Positions 10,130-21,711 of a DNA stretch of 64,000 nt are shown here, piece by piece (the stretch's first letter is position 1; each line of letters begins with the position of its first letter). The stretch is from positions 310,001 through 374,000 of the forward strand of contig CANXME010000095.1 in assembly GCA_948144175.1 (NCBI GenBank), in the 5' to 3' direction. The position numbers and the translations under genes were made by a program. A model generated the notes under the pieces. It was not told the DNA's origin, made no database searches, and saw only the letters and a program-made list of their open reading frames with translations. The DNA is from Closterium sp. NIES-65. Lineage: Eukaryota; Streptophyta; Zygnematophyceae; Desmidiales; Closteriaceae.

Positions 10130-13100
10130 TCAAGCATACACATGACTAGAACCTGTGTCAACAAGGCCTAACTGCACACAACACCTCTGGTGGTCACGAG
10201 GCGGAAGCGCCTTGGTGAAGATGTCTGCAGTGTTGGCCTCGGACTCCACAAACTCGAAGCGACCCTGTCCACGTCTCTGCAACTCTCGCAGAAGAAAGTA
10301 CCTGACGTGAATGTGCTTCACTCTGCTCTCCAGTCGCGGCTCACGACACAGGAGGATCGACGCCTTGTTGTCAGTGAACAAGGTCGGTGCAGAGCTCGGC
10401 CGCTCACCAAGGTCGGCGAGCAAGAAGGTCAACCAACGCAACTACTGTGCCGCCATGGCACCAGCGTAAATCTCAGCCTCAGCTGTAGAGGTCGAGACAG
10501 AAGAGGAGCGCGTGGAACGCCAGGAAACAGCTCCAGAACCCAGACTGAAACAGTACCCCTGAGTAGACCTGTGAGTCTCAGCGTCGTCAGCGTAAGAGGA
10601 GTCACAGTGACCAGTGAGTACGACAGACTGCTGCCCTCCAAGAACTAGCCCCACGCCTAATGTAGTCACTAGGTACTTCGCCACCCTCACAGCTGCCGTC
10701 CAGTGAACAGGACGGTGTCTCCCTAGCGCAACAAAGCGCGCAAGGATGCTGAGAGGGAAGGCGAGGTCCGGGCGAGTACAAGTCATCAGGTACATGAGGC
10801 AACCCACAAGCTCTGCGTAGGGACCACTAGGCTCAAACGGCTCGTCAGGAAAGGGACCAGTGAGTCTGTGGTCAACAGCGAGAGGTGTGCGATGTACGGT
10901 GGAGTGCTGAAGCCCGAACCGCTGAAGGACCTGCTGCACCATGTGTGACTGTGAGAGAGTAATGGTGCGAGCGGCTCTGTCCCTGGTGATCTGCAGACCA
11001 AGGTAGTGGCGCAGCTCACCAAGATCAGTGCACGTGTGTCTCTTCTGCAGTTCGGACTTCACGTCTGCCAAAGCAACCCTGTCCGGAGTGGCGAAAACGA
11101 GGTCGTCGACGTAGACCAGAACAAAGAACGGTGTGGAGCCACGACGAACGAACAGCGACGGGTCGGCAGAAGACGGCTGGAACCCAAGGTCAGAGAGGGT
11201 AGAACGCAGAGTGTCGTGCCACTCACGAGGGGCCTGGCGAAGACCGTAAACAGGTCGCCTCAGCCTCCACTGGGTCCCAGGAGGGAAAGTGCCAGTGAAG
11301 GCCGAGGGACGACGCAACCAGACCTCCTCGTGTAGGCTGCCCTGAAGGAAAGCAGTGGAGAAGTCGAGAGAGTGTAACTCGTAGTCTCTCTGTGCTGCTA
11401 CGTGTAGTAACACCCGAAGAGTGGTCATCTTCGGGGTAGGTGCGAAGGTCTGAAAGAAGTCAACTCCCTCGCGCTGACTGAAACCTCTAGCCACGTAGCG
11501 CGCCTTGAAGACCGGGGGAGATCCCGGTGGCCGCTTCACCCTGTAGATCCACATGCCGTCGACTACGTTCGCCCCAGGGGGGGGAACCTCATCGACGTAG
11601 GTGCCTGTGGATCTGTAGGAGGCCATCTCTGCGTCCATGGCAGCTCTCCACTGAGAGGCCCAAGGCCCTGACACTGCCTCAACGTAAGTGCGAGGAGTCG
11701 GAATGTCAAGGGCGTCGGGGTCACCCTCAGGGGCGAGGAGCATGGCACAGAGATGAGGGGAAGCGGCCGCCAGGAACTCTAGCTCAAACTGTCTGTCCTC
11801 TAGGGCGTCACAGCCAAGGGCAGACACACCCCCGATGGCCAGAGGACAGGTAGGAGGAGCAGCCACAAGCGTGGTGGCGTAGTCAAGGCGGCGAGTAGAG
11901 GCAAAGTCAGTAACTGCGGCAGTAAGAGTGGACACAGAGGACACAGAGGCACGAGGGTGAGTAACAAGAGAGGCGAGAACACGAGAGAGAACAGGACGGT
12001 ACGTGCGGTAGTAGTCAGTGACAGGAGTAGGGAGCGACACAGTGAGGGCCGACTCAGGAGGAGACGGAAGCACAGACTGAGACGGACGAGGTGGACTAGA
12101 ACAAAGTAAGGTAGTACGAAGGTCAGTGAAGGGAACAGGAGACGAGGGACAAGCACGAGGGGAGCGACGAGTAGCCCAAGAACGAGACGGGGGAGGAGAG
12201 GACAAAGGCGGAGAACTGGGGAAAACAGCGGGGGAGGAGTCAGGAGGAGGAAACGTGGGACTGTAGACAGGAGGAGAGGCGGAGGAGGGAGGAGAAGGGG
12301 AGGGGAGGCCAAGGGTCCGAAGACCCGAGACAGGACGAGGAAGTGGCTGCTGCTGCTGCTGCTGCTGCTGCGGCTGCTGCTGCTGCGGATGCGGCTGCTG
12401 CTGGGACTGCTGCTCCTGCGGGTCCAGCTGCTGCTGCTGCTCCTCCAGCCGCTGTAACTCCCTCTCCTCTCTCTCCAACGCCAGCTGCTCGTCACGGGCA
12501 CGGCGAACACGGGCCTGGTGCCTAGTCGGGTAGGGGTGGGGGGGCGGAGTAGTGTCCGAAGCAGCGGCAGCTCCAAAGTCCACCCCCGAAGAACCAGGCG
12601 CACCACCCCCAGAGGCAGCACTAACACCAGCTCCAGACCCAAGCTCACCAGAACCCGTAGGAGGCGCACCCTCACCCCCAGACGGAGCACCCCCAGTGTC
12701 CGCGCGACCAGCACCAGCTCCCGGACGACAAGAGTCCTCTGCACCCACCGGGTCACCTCCAACTCCAGAACCAGAAACTCCAGCTCCAACTCCAGCACCC
12801 CCAGAACCAGAAACTCCAGTACCAACTCCAGCTCCAACTCCAGCTCCAACTCCAGCACCCCCAGAACCAGAAACCGGTACAGGAACAGGCGCAGCACCAA
12901 CCTCTCGAGAGCTAGCACCAGCGGCACGCTGCGAGGAGGACTGTGGGGAGGGAGGCTGTACCGGAGGGGCTACCGAAGGAGGAGGGGTAGCCTGGGACAC
13001 ACCTGACGGGGCTGGACCAGGGGGGGGAGGCTGTACCGGGGGAGCAGGAGGGGGAGCGGCAGTCAGGAAGAAGGGGGGGGGAGGAACCGGGAGACCTCGA

Positions 13101-16100
13101 CTGGGGTACCTGACGTAGTACGGAGTGGACTCCTCGAAACGGACGTCACGGGAGTCAAAGAACCGGTGAGAGGGAGGGTGGTAAAAGGTGAAGTCAGAGG
13201 AGTCCTCAGGGAAACCAAGGAAGACACAGGGGACGGCACGAGGCGAGAGCTTGTCCGCGGAGGTGTCGCGGACAAGAGCCAAGCACCCCCAGACACGAAA
13301 CCGCGACGCAACACCAGGGGACCCTGTCCAAAGACTGGTCGGTGAAACCTCTGGTCGAGAGACACGTGGCCAGAGGTTCAACTGGTGCGCGGCGTACCTG
13401 ACCGCGTAGGGCCACAGAAAATGGGGGGCACAGGCGTGAGTCAGGGAGGTGCGGGCGATCTCCATGACCAGGCCTATGCGGCGCTCAGCAACCCCATTCT
13501 GCTGTGGGGACTCTGGAAGCGTCCAGGACTGACGAATGCCCTGCTCGCGACAGAATCCAGCGAGAATGCCGAAGCGAAACTCACCCCCACGGTCGGAGTG
13601 GAGACAGCTGACACGACGACCACGAGTGTCCTCGGTGGTGAGCAACCACCTGATCAACGTAGAAGTCACCTCAGACTTCTTCGCCAGAGGGAACACTGTG
13701 GTGTAGCGGGAGAAGTCGTCAACGACCACCAGAAAGTAACGCTCACGCTCAGGGCCTAGACGAGGGGCGGGGCCCCAGACGTCCAAGTGAAGCGTCTCAA
13801 AAGGCTCGGTGGCCGGACGAAGGGAGGAGGAGTGAGGGGTGGCGCGCAGCCGACCCTCGACGCAGGGACCGCACGGCGACGCAAGCGAAGGCGGCAGCGA
13901 CGGCAAGACACGTGGGAGACCTAGGACAAGACGCTGACTAGACATAGTGCGCAGACGAGGAAGGGACGGGTGCCCCATCCGGTGGTGCCACAGAACGGTG
14001 GGGTGGGCAAGCGACCGGCAGGAGCACGACGCAGCGACTGGAGCAGACGTAGGAACCTGACACGACACAGACACCTGGGGGGACGAAGCAACCTGGTGAG
14101 ACGCGGGGACCCGAACGGGGGGGGGAACCGGGGGCAGTGGCAGTAGGGGCGGCTGCTGGTGCGGCCGCTGGTGCGGCTGCTGCTGCTGCTGCTGCTGCGG
14201 CTGCGGCTGCTGCTGCTGCTGCGGCTGCTGCTGCGGCGCACGCGGGCCAGTGTGAAGAGTGTAGAGACCTGAGCCCGGCTCAGCAGTAAAGGTAGCAAGA
14301 GGCTGGTAAGAGTCTCCGTCAACACACAACGCAGTCTCTCTAGAAGGCTCAAACCACACACCCACGTGCTGACTCACGAGGGGTCGCACGCCCACCAAGT
14401 TCCGGGAGAACGAGGGGACGTGAAACCCAGTGAGAGACCCGGAGGGAGCAGCAGGACACGGTAAAGTGGTAGTGTGACGTGCAGTGACTGGTCCCGTAGT
14501 GGGATCAGCCAACGCCACAGAAACAGGCGCAGGAAGTGGTGTAAGTGTCGTGCTGTCACGGAAGAAGCAGTGTGAGGCTCCAGAGTCCAGCGTGAACGAC
14601 AGCGAAGCGTCCTCTGAGGTAGTCGCTGGTCTAGAGTCTACACAAGAACCTACACTAGCAACAGGCAACTGAGCAAGACTAGCACCTAAGCTAACAACAC
14701 CAGAGTAAACAGAGTCAGAAACACTAGAGTCAACAACAGCATACATAGCATGAGGAGCACCAATCAGATCAACTAACTGCTCAGCAGACATGCCCCACAG
14801 AGCGGAGCCGTAGCGCTGAACCAGAGGAAGCCAGTCAAGAGCAGGACCGCCAACCCCGTAGGCCAACCGGACCGTGTCAGTGAGCTGAGCAAAGCACTGA
14901 CCAGGGGGGTGAAAGCGGCCACAAGGGTGGCCCCGACGAGGACCTGTCAGAACCTGATAGGTGCAGGGTGGGAAAGCAGCACCGCGCTGGGGCTGACGCA
15001 GCCCCGACCCCGGAGCCAGCTGCTGACGCTGCTGCTGCTGAGGCTGCTGGGAGGAAAGGGGCTGCTGCTGCTGCTGAAGGTGCTGCTGACGCTGAGCCTG
15101 GTACCATGCCGCTGCTCCACCTAGCGGGGCCGGCAGTACAGGAGGCGACTGACGAGCTCGTGGGTCGCCGCCACCAGCAGACGCAGTGGAGTCACCAGCC
15201 GCTGCACGAGGGGTCTCTCCAGACGCTGCACTCCCACCACCGCCAGTCGCAACAGCACCCCCACTACCTCCGCTACCTCCGCCTCCACCTCCACCAGAAC
15301 CACCTTTCTTGCCCCCCCTGCCGCGGGACCGCGACGCAGTCGTAACAACAGCCGCAGTCGCGTCAGTAGCGGCAGTGGCGAGAGAGGCAGTGAAGGTGGG
15401 TAACTGCGGGACTGTGCACCCGTGGAAGAGTGGGGGGGACACAGTACCAGAGGCGGCAGCTACCGAGCGAAGGTTGCTCTCGACGTCCTTGAGTGCAGAC
15501 TCAAGGACCTCGATAGTCAGCTCACTAGGGTGCTTCAGCAGAAGCGCGTCACGAACGGAGGCAAGGCGGTCAGGGAGGCTAGTGGCGATGAAATAAACAG
15601 TAATCGCCATGGGGGGAGGAAGCAGTGCAAGCTGTGCCTCAGTGCAAGCAGCGCGGTAACTAGCATCAAGCGAGCGGAGGTGAGCGATCAAGGCAGCAGA
15701 GCGCTCAAACGAGGCGAGATCAGGAAACAGGAACGGGAGGAAAAGACGGCCAAGAGAGACAGTAGCGAGAGTAGAGTAGCGGGCCTTAATCGCAGTGAGG
15801 TACGCAGCAGCGGTGCGAACCTGAGTAAAGTGGACCTCCTCGGACTCAGGGAGGAGGTTGCTGAGTGCGATGCAGGCCGCAGCGTCACGCGACGTCCAAG
15901 CCGTCCGGTCAGCGCGTTGACGGGCAAAGCGAGCCGTAGCAGCGTCGTCAGGAGCAGAGCCTAAAGCTGTAGGCTCGGGGGGCTCGGGGAGGTCACCAGT
16001 AGCGTGCGACCAGAGGGTCTCGCCCCCCTGGACCTGACTCTCTAACAGACGGCGAGCGCGAAGAAGCCAGACGGAAAAGTCAAGGGGTCTACCGTCAGCG

Positions 16101-16129
16101 TCGAAACGAAGAACTCGCGAAGTCGCCAT
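10130..16129 (-). CDS. Copia B Gag-Pol polyprotein, one in-frame amber
   Basis: The start is ATG at 16127-16129 (MATSRVLRFDADGRP), the conserved Gag beginning. Approximate residues: Gag core 1-260, Gly/Ser tract about 265-290, poly-Gln linker about 340-375, finger C-X13-C-X3-H-X4-C about 389-413, protease DSGAS about 512, GAG-pre-integrase about 690-720, integrase D (LDVWG) about 780, D (SDRGGEF) about 845 and E (QQNGVAERR) about 880. A Pro/Gln/Gly-rich linker fills about 1000-1400, RT YVDD is near 1672 and RNase H TGHCDSSYADD near 1845. TAG at 10442-10444 replaces the Glu codon that follows AAQ in relatives. The remaining 103 codons (10130-10441), with the RNase H TDNKAS motif and the NTADIFTKAL tail, stay open in the same frame. 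Without read-through RNase H is truncated. Confidence 0.93.
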
Positions 16130-16189
16130 AGTGAGAACTAACGCGAACGAACAGGCGAGTAACAACCTGGGGGGAAGAGGCAAATTAGG

Positions 16190-16860
16190 GTTCAGGTGGG
16201 AAGGGGACTCCGTCGCAGCGGAAGAGCGGGCTAGGGCGACGGGTCAGGGCGTAGGGTAGGGCAACGGGCCAGGGGGTAGGGTAGGGTGACGGGCCAGGGC
16301 TTAGGGTAGGGCGACGGGCCAGGGCGTAGGGTAGGGCGACGGGCCAGGGCGTAGGGTAGGGCGACGGGCCAGGGCTTAGGGTAGGGCGACGGGCCAGGGC
16401 GTAGGGTAGGGCGACGGGCCAGGGCGTAGGGTAGGGCGACGGGCGACGCGACGGGGGAGGGCGGCGCGACGGGGCAGGGCGACGGGACGGGGCAGGGCGA
16501 CGCGACGGGGCAGGGCGACGGGACGGGGCAGGGCGACGCGACGGGGCAGGGCGACGCGACGGGACAGGGCGACGGGACGGGGGGGAAAGGGCGGGCACGA
16601 CGCGACGGGGGGAACGGGCGCGACTCGACGGGGGGGAAAGGGCGCTAGGCGACGGGGGGAAAGGGCGCGACGCGACGGGGGGGGGAAAGGGCGCTAGGCG
16701 ACGGGGAGAAAGGGCGCTAAGCGACGGGGGGAAAGGGCGCTAGGCTCGGTACTAGGCGCGGTAACAACGGAACTGGTACGAACGAGAGGTAGGATCAGGC
16801 TCGGGAGGTACGAACGGAGAACGGAGGAACGGGATCCCACAGGATCCTAACCTAGCTGAT
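16190..16860 (-). repeat. Copia B leader minisatellite with PBS
   Basis: About 16220-16440 holds roughly nine ~25-bp units containing GGGCGACGGGCCAGGGCG and TAGGGTA. About 16440-16600 holds CGACGGGACGGGGCAGGG units and about 16600-16750 holds GGGGGAAAGGGCGC units. The PBS adjoins the right LTR at about 16847-16864; its minus-strand reading is TGGTATCAGCTAGG, a close match to the initiator-Met tRNA 3' end. Confidence 0.82.
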
Positions 16861-16864
16861 ACCA

Positions 16865-16974
16865 TGTCAGAATGAGGAATGAATGTTCCATTGATGTTGG
16901 TTGGGGTACATATAACAAACCCTAACTTCTGTAGCCCCTAAGACAAACCTCACTACAGGCTACAACATTTGACA
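16865..16974 (-). repeat. Copia B 5' LTR (110 bp)
   Basis: It has the same length as the left copy and differs at three positions (TTCTGTAG against TTCTTTAC, and ACCTCAC against ACCGCAC). It is followed by TSD ggtgt. Confidence 0.95.
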
Positions 16975-19387
16975 GGTGTTGGCGCTGAGACTACCGCTGG
17001 CGGTCCTGCTGGGGGTGCTCCCGGTGCTGCTGGAGGTTCTGGAGCTGCTGGAGGTGCTGCTTGAGCGGGTGCTCCTGCTGAGGGTACTGGTGCTGTCCCT
17101 GCTGCGTCTGGCGTCGCCGCGTGGCCTCGACCGTACTTCGTTCCACTCCTGCAGCAGGTTCTTGGTCTTCCACCTTCTACTGGTCCTCCTCCTCCCTTAG
17201 AGTGTCCGCAGCCTGTCCCGTCGCAGTTACAGCTGCAGCCTACCTCCCCTACGCCTGCTCCTTCTCCCTACACTGGTCCTACTAGAGGTCTTGCTGAGCG
17301 TCGTGAGCTTGCGTCTCGCCCTGCGTCGCCTGTGCGTCCTACTCGCGCTAGTGGTCGTGGTTCGCGTGAGCGTCCTCCTCCTGTCCCTGGCACGCACCGG
17401 ATGTCTCTGCGTCCGTCCACTGCTCCTCTGCGTGCCCCTTTGCCTTCTCCTCCTGAGTCCTCTCTTCCTGCTCTTGCCGACCCGGAGTCAGACTCTCTTC
17501 GTGCTGCCAGTCCCACTGTCACGCGTCTCCTTGCTACTGTCGTCACTGACCCTTCTTTCGAGTCCACTTCTGTGTCTGCCCTAGTAGCTGAGCTCGTCGA
17601 CTTTGCTGCTCGCTGTCGCCTAGACTACGCTGCTAGTCTTGTCGCTGAGTCTGAGTCTGTCTGTCCTCCGTCCGTCGGGGGTGAGTGTGCTCTTGGCACG
17701 GACGTCCTTGAGGACAGGCAGGAGGAGTTCCAGTGTCTAGCAGCTGCTTCACCTCATCTCGTGTCCGTACTGCTTACCCCTGAGGGAGACCCGGATGCAC
17801 TTGACATCCCGACTCCGCGCTCTTACGCGGAGGCGATAGAGGGTCCCTACTCCTCTCAGTGGCAGGCAGCTATGGATGCAGAGATGGCTTCCTGGAAGTC
17901 CACAGGCACCTACGTTGACGCTGTCCCCCCTCCTGGGGCGAACATCATCAGTGGCATGTGGATCTTCAGGGTGAAGCGGCCGCCGGGTTCTCCGCCTGTC
18001 TTCAAGGCGCGTTACGTGGGTCGTGGCTTCAGTCAGCGGCAGGGAGTTGACTACTTTCAGACCTTCTCCCCCACCTCGAAGATGACCACTCTTCGGGTAC
18101 TGCTGCACGTTGCTGCTCACCGTGACTACGAGCTGCACTCTCTTGACTTCAGCACAGCTTTCTTGCAGGGCAGCCTGCACGAGGAGATCTGGCTGCGCCG
18201 CCCACCTGGCTTCACTGGGTCTTTCCCTCCTGGTACCCAGTGGAGTCTTCGGCGTCCAGTCTACAGTCTCCGCCAGGCGCCACGTGAGTGGCACGACACA
18301 CTGAGGACTACGCTTGCGGCTCTTGGGTTTGCTCCTTCTACTGCCGACCCGTCGCTGTTTCTGCGCACCGACACCTCTCTGCAGCCGTTCTACATCCTCG
18401 TGTACGTCGACGACTTGGTCTTCGCCACAGCTGACACTGCTGGACTCGCCTACGTGAAGTCCGAGCTGCAGAAGAGACACACGTGCGCTGACCTAGGTGA
18501 ACTGCGCAGCTACCTTGGCTTGCAGATCACCCGGGACAGAGCACGCCGCACCATTACCCTGACTCAGTCACACATGGCTGCAGCAGGTCCTTCAGCGCTT
18601 CGGCTTCACGTACTCCTCGCCTCAGGCCACTCCTCTGCCTACTCGCCACTCACTCTCAGCTCTGCCTTCGGATGAGTCCGTAGAGTCGAGTGGCCCGTAT
18701 CCAGAGCTTGTTGGCTGCCTCAAGTACCTGATGACCTGCACACGACCTGACCTTGCATACCCTCTTAGCATTCTTGCACACTATGTTGCTCCTGGCAGAC
18801 ATCGACCAGAGCACATGGCTGCAGCAAAGAGGGTGTTGCGCTACTTGTGCAGTACGTCGGGCATGGGGCTAGTGCTTGGAGGGCGGAGTCCAGTGGTCCT
18901 CACTGGGCACGCGGACGCTTCTTGGGCTGACGACCAGGCTACGCAGCGGTCGTCACAGGGTTACACTTTCAGCCTTGGTTCCGGCTCTGTCTCGTGGCGG
19001 GCTACTCGCTCGTCTTCTGTTCTCGGCTCCAGTTGTGAGGCTGAGATCTACGCTGGGGCCATGGCTGCACAGGAGCTTCGCTGGCTCACCTACCTGCTGA
19101 CCGACCTTGGAGAGCCGCCTCGTTCTCCTCCAGTCCTGTATGTAGACAACAAGGCCATGCTGGCCTTGTGTCGAGAGCTCAGACTGGAGCACAGGACAAA
19201 GCACATTGCTCTTCGCTACTTCCTTGCTCGTGAGCTTCAGCAGCGTGGACAGCTGCGACTTGCGTACGTGGCCTCTGAGGCCAACACTGCTGATGTCTTC
19301 ACCAAGGCACTTGCGCCTTGTGATCATCAGCGCTTCTGCACTCAGCTGGGTCTTGTGCCCGTCTTGCCTCACTTGCTCTCCTCTTGA
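16975..19387 (+). pseudogene. Copia C RT-RNase H region
   Basis: The linker resumes in the same frame after the nested element and meets TGA at 17062-17064. Open frame 17065-18675 then encodes the pre-RT linker and RT: MDAEMASWKS about 17875, SLDFSTAFLQGSLHEE about 18140, APREWHDTLR about 18275 and YVDD about 18405. An inserted base in CACATGGCTGCAGCAG (about 18573) breaks the frame. The connection and RNase H domains continue in another frame, 18731-19387 (MTCTRPDLAYPLS, TGHADASWADD, CEAEIYAGAMAAQE, YVDNKAM, NTADVFTKAL), ending TGA at 19385-19387. All RT and RNase H motifs are present; only frames are damaged. Confidence 0.92.
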
Positions 19388-19594
19388 CCTTGCTTGCACT
19401 CTCACATATATATATACCTGCTCTTGCTTGTCTAGCTTTATATATATGTGTGTACTCGTGCTTGTGAACTGGCCTTGTGGCCCTGACCTTGTGCTCGGAC
19501 TGTGTGGTGACTTTGTGATCCACCCTGAGCTTGCTTTGCTTTGCTTGACTGGTCTTGTGACCCCTTGTTCTCCCCCACTTTGCCTATGGGGGTG
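19388..19594 (+). other. Copia C conserved 3' UTR and polypurine tract
   Basis: It contains GTGAACTGGCCTTGTGGCC, TGATCCACCCTGAGCTTGC, TTGACTGGTCTTGTGACC and the terminal hairpin with arms CCCCCAC and GGGGGTG. It matches the segments in A, B, D and J. Confidence 0.78.
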
Positions 19595-19728
19595 TGTCAG
19601 AATACCATATAGCTTATACATTTGTGTAGGCTATAGTGGGGTATCCCATAGGGGGTACAACCCAATTAGGGTTTCCTATTTGTATCACTTCCATTCCTTA
19701 GTCATTCATTCTCGTTCTTATTTTCACA
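19595..19728 (+). repeat. Copia C 3' LTR (134 bp)
   Basis: It begins TGTCAGAATACC and ends TTTTCACA, followed by TSD cgaag (19729-19733). It is nearly identical to 5148-5281. Confidence 0.95.
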
Positions 19729-19733
19729 CGAAG

Positions 19734-20098
19734 CTCTACAGAATTTATTGCGTTGTTGCCCCATGCCTTTGTTGTACGCTTTTATTCACGCGAGTACTCC
19801 ATCGAATTTGTCAGCGCTCATCGCTGTAAACCGGTGAGTCCGTTGCGTCATTTAGCCATAAATGTAGGGGCCGGAAAACACCCCTGTAATGTTCGGTCGT
19901 AGGGCGAAGTCAGCCTTTGAAACTTTCGGTCATAATATAGCCGCCCACTCGGTCACCAGAAGTTTCCATTAGTTGTTCACCCGACCCAGCATGTTGGTGT
20001 AATCGGGAACTGAGGACTAGCCTTATGTGATTCCGAGACCGAATTTCACGGAAACTGGCGCGCATCAACGCCGTCGATCTCGTCAGAAAACTTCCCCA
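19734..20098. other. Unassigned spacer between C and the solo LTR
   Basis: About 365 bp with no convincing open frame and no similarity seen to other parts of the window. It is interrupted at 20099 by the solo LTR insertion and resumes at 20238, so it was a single older sequence. Confidence 0.5.
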
Positions 20099-20103
20099 AA
20101 CCG

Positions 20104-20232
20104 TGTCAAACTCATATACTATAGTCTGTATAGGCTGTAGTGGGGTAGCTCATATGGGGTACAACACTTTAGGGTTTGATACTTGTACTCCTCATGCTGC
20201 TCAATGCAATCATTCTCATTCTAGTTTCCACA
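20104..20232 (+). repeat. Solo LTR of the short-LTR copia lineage (129 bp)
   Basis: It runs from TGTCAAACTC to TTTCCACA and carries the lineage core TAGGCTGTAGTGGGGTA, GGGGTACAAC and TTTAGGGTTTG. The perfect target duplication aaccg flanks it (20099-20103 and 20233-20237). No PBS, coding region or second LTR is attached, so it most likely arose by LTR-LTR recombination. Confidence 0.93.
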
Positions 20233-20237
20233 AACCG

Positions 20238-21711
20238 TTTCGAAGTACACCATATGGCTCTTACGGATTAAACGAGCAGACCTTGCAGAAACTGCTGAGA
20301 GTCACTCTACAACGGGAGTGGATTACGGAGTAGGGCACGGGGTTGTGCGAGTGTTCGTAGCATTGCACTAGCGTTCTCACTCCTTGTTGTGTTCATAGAG
20401 AAATGTGGCAAGAGTTTCACTAAGAAAATGAGAAGAATAATGATTACAACGAGGCATGCAAGTTGGTATAGCTAGAATGGCATTGCAACACCTAGCAAGC
20501 CATCTGCAAGGCGAAGTCTGCTAGCGCAGCAGAAGAGTGGCTTGCTAATGATTCAGCAGGGCGACCTGCCAGCGTTACACCGCAGCGGTCTGCCAGCAAT
20601 GCAGACACATATGAACTTGTGCGTATGTGCGCACCTACAAGGTAGGTGCAGGTAGACGGTCACGCCGCCATGCATATTGCGCAGTTGCCAGGTAGAACAC
20701 GTGTCGACAATTTCACTAGTCGTGCACCGTCGCGCACGTGATGCTGTTCCGCGGGTCGACTTCGCAAATACCTCCTGGGTGACATTCGCCCACGCGTCGG
20801 ATTTTGCAGTTGAGTGACTTGCGTCAACCAGCTTGACGATGCTCCGTAGAACAGTGTTCGCCGAGACGAGCTCGTCGAGCAGAGCCTGTGGACCTACGCT
20901 CCTCGACGGGCCTCCTCAACCTGTACCTCTCTATGGGCTCCTCGACCAGCATCCTATACTGGCGATGTCGATAGAAGCTTGCCGACTGCTGCACATACTT
21001 CTCTACCCCTTTGGTCGACACCGTTTGCCGACTTTCCTAGGTTGGCGTCCTCACAAGTCGACAAACTCAATCGTTGACCACCCAGGTCGAATTCGGCTGC
21101 CGATCTCCCTCGTCGATGTCTTCGTAGTGGTCTCGCACAGGTCGACCAACTTCGCCCACCTGCTTGCCTAAAGTCAGCATCGACTTCTGCGAGCAGCCAG
21201 CATCGACTTCTGCCGGAATTCGGCGTCGACTTCTGCAGGTAGTCAACGTCGTCTTCTGCGGACAGTCTGCTGCACCTTCTGTGCAACCGATTGCGACTCA
21301 ACGTCGTTTTGTTTTTTTCACCTCCTGACAGTTTTGCTTGGTGCCGTTCACCCAGCATCTGCTTTTGTTGGATGAGGTATCGTCGGTGTTGCCCATGCGA
21401 TGATACGGCTATGTGTAAGCGCAAATGTTATCGGAGTCGGGGCGGTTTTAATTAAAAAAACTCGCACCCAACTGCTTTGCAGCCCACCAGCCTATCACGC
21501 CACTTAATAATGCAGCTTCCGGGTACCAACTTTGCTGTTGCGCCGTCATTCAAGTAGACTTCGGGTTAGGAGGAACCTGTAATCTGCACCATTGATGTCC
21601 TCGCAGCTCCTCGATTTTTCGCGTGATGTTTCACCCAGCCCGCTATTGTCGGAGTAGAACAGTGCCGCGAACTCCCTATTTTTTTCTTCGATTTTTTTTT
21701 CTGTACAGCCG
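20238..21711. other. Unassigned region with GTCGAC-rich stretch
   Basis: No credible gene is seen. At 20700-21240 at least six GTCGAC hexamers occur. Near 21170-21270 a ~28-bp repeated phrase with ATCGACTTCTGC or GTCGACTTCTGC is present. The motif style resembles the V-element LTR at 39462-40382, but no collinear similarity was seen. The open frame 20833-21171 (+) has no recognisable domain. Confidence 0.4.

Larger units (their letters stand above)
9823..16974 (-). mobile_element. Copia B: near-intact short-LTR copia nested in C
   Basis: Two 110-bp LTRs (9823-9932 and 16865-16974) differ at about three sites and are flanked by TSD ggtgt (9818-9822 and 16975-16979). The element is 7,152 bp and reads on the minus strand: 5' LTR at right, PBS, leader, a single fused gag-pol frame of about 2,000 codons, 3' UTR and 3' LTR at left. 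Only one internal stop codon interrupts the polyprotein, so it is the second-best-preserved copy in the window. Confidence 0.97.
5148..19728 (+). mobile_element. Copia C: complete but decayed short-LTR copia, split by Copia B
   Basis: Two 134-bp LTRs (5148-5281 and 19595-19728) differ at two positions by eye and are flanked by the same 5-bp target duplication cgaag (5143-5147 and 19729-19733). Removing nested copia B with one copy of its TSD leaves about 7.4 kb. Parts in order are PBS, GC-rich leader, gag, PR, IN, linker, [copia B], linker, RT, RNase H, 3' UTR and LTR. Several frameshifts and stops make it non-autonomous. Confidence 0.96.

Noticed and set aside
11800..12927. 375-codon Leu-rich minus-strand frame
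   Set aside because: It is an alternate phase of the copia B integrase-RT linker; the true frame is the uninterrupted gag-pol frame.
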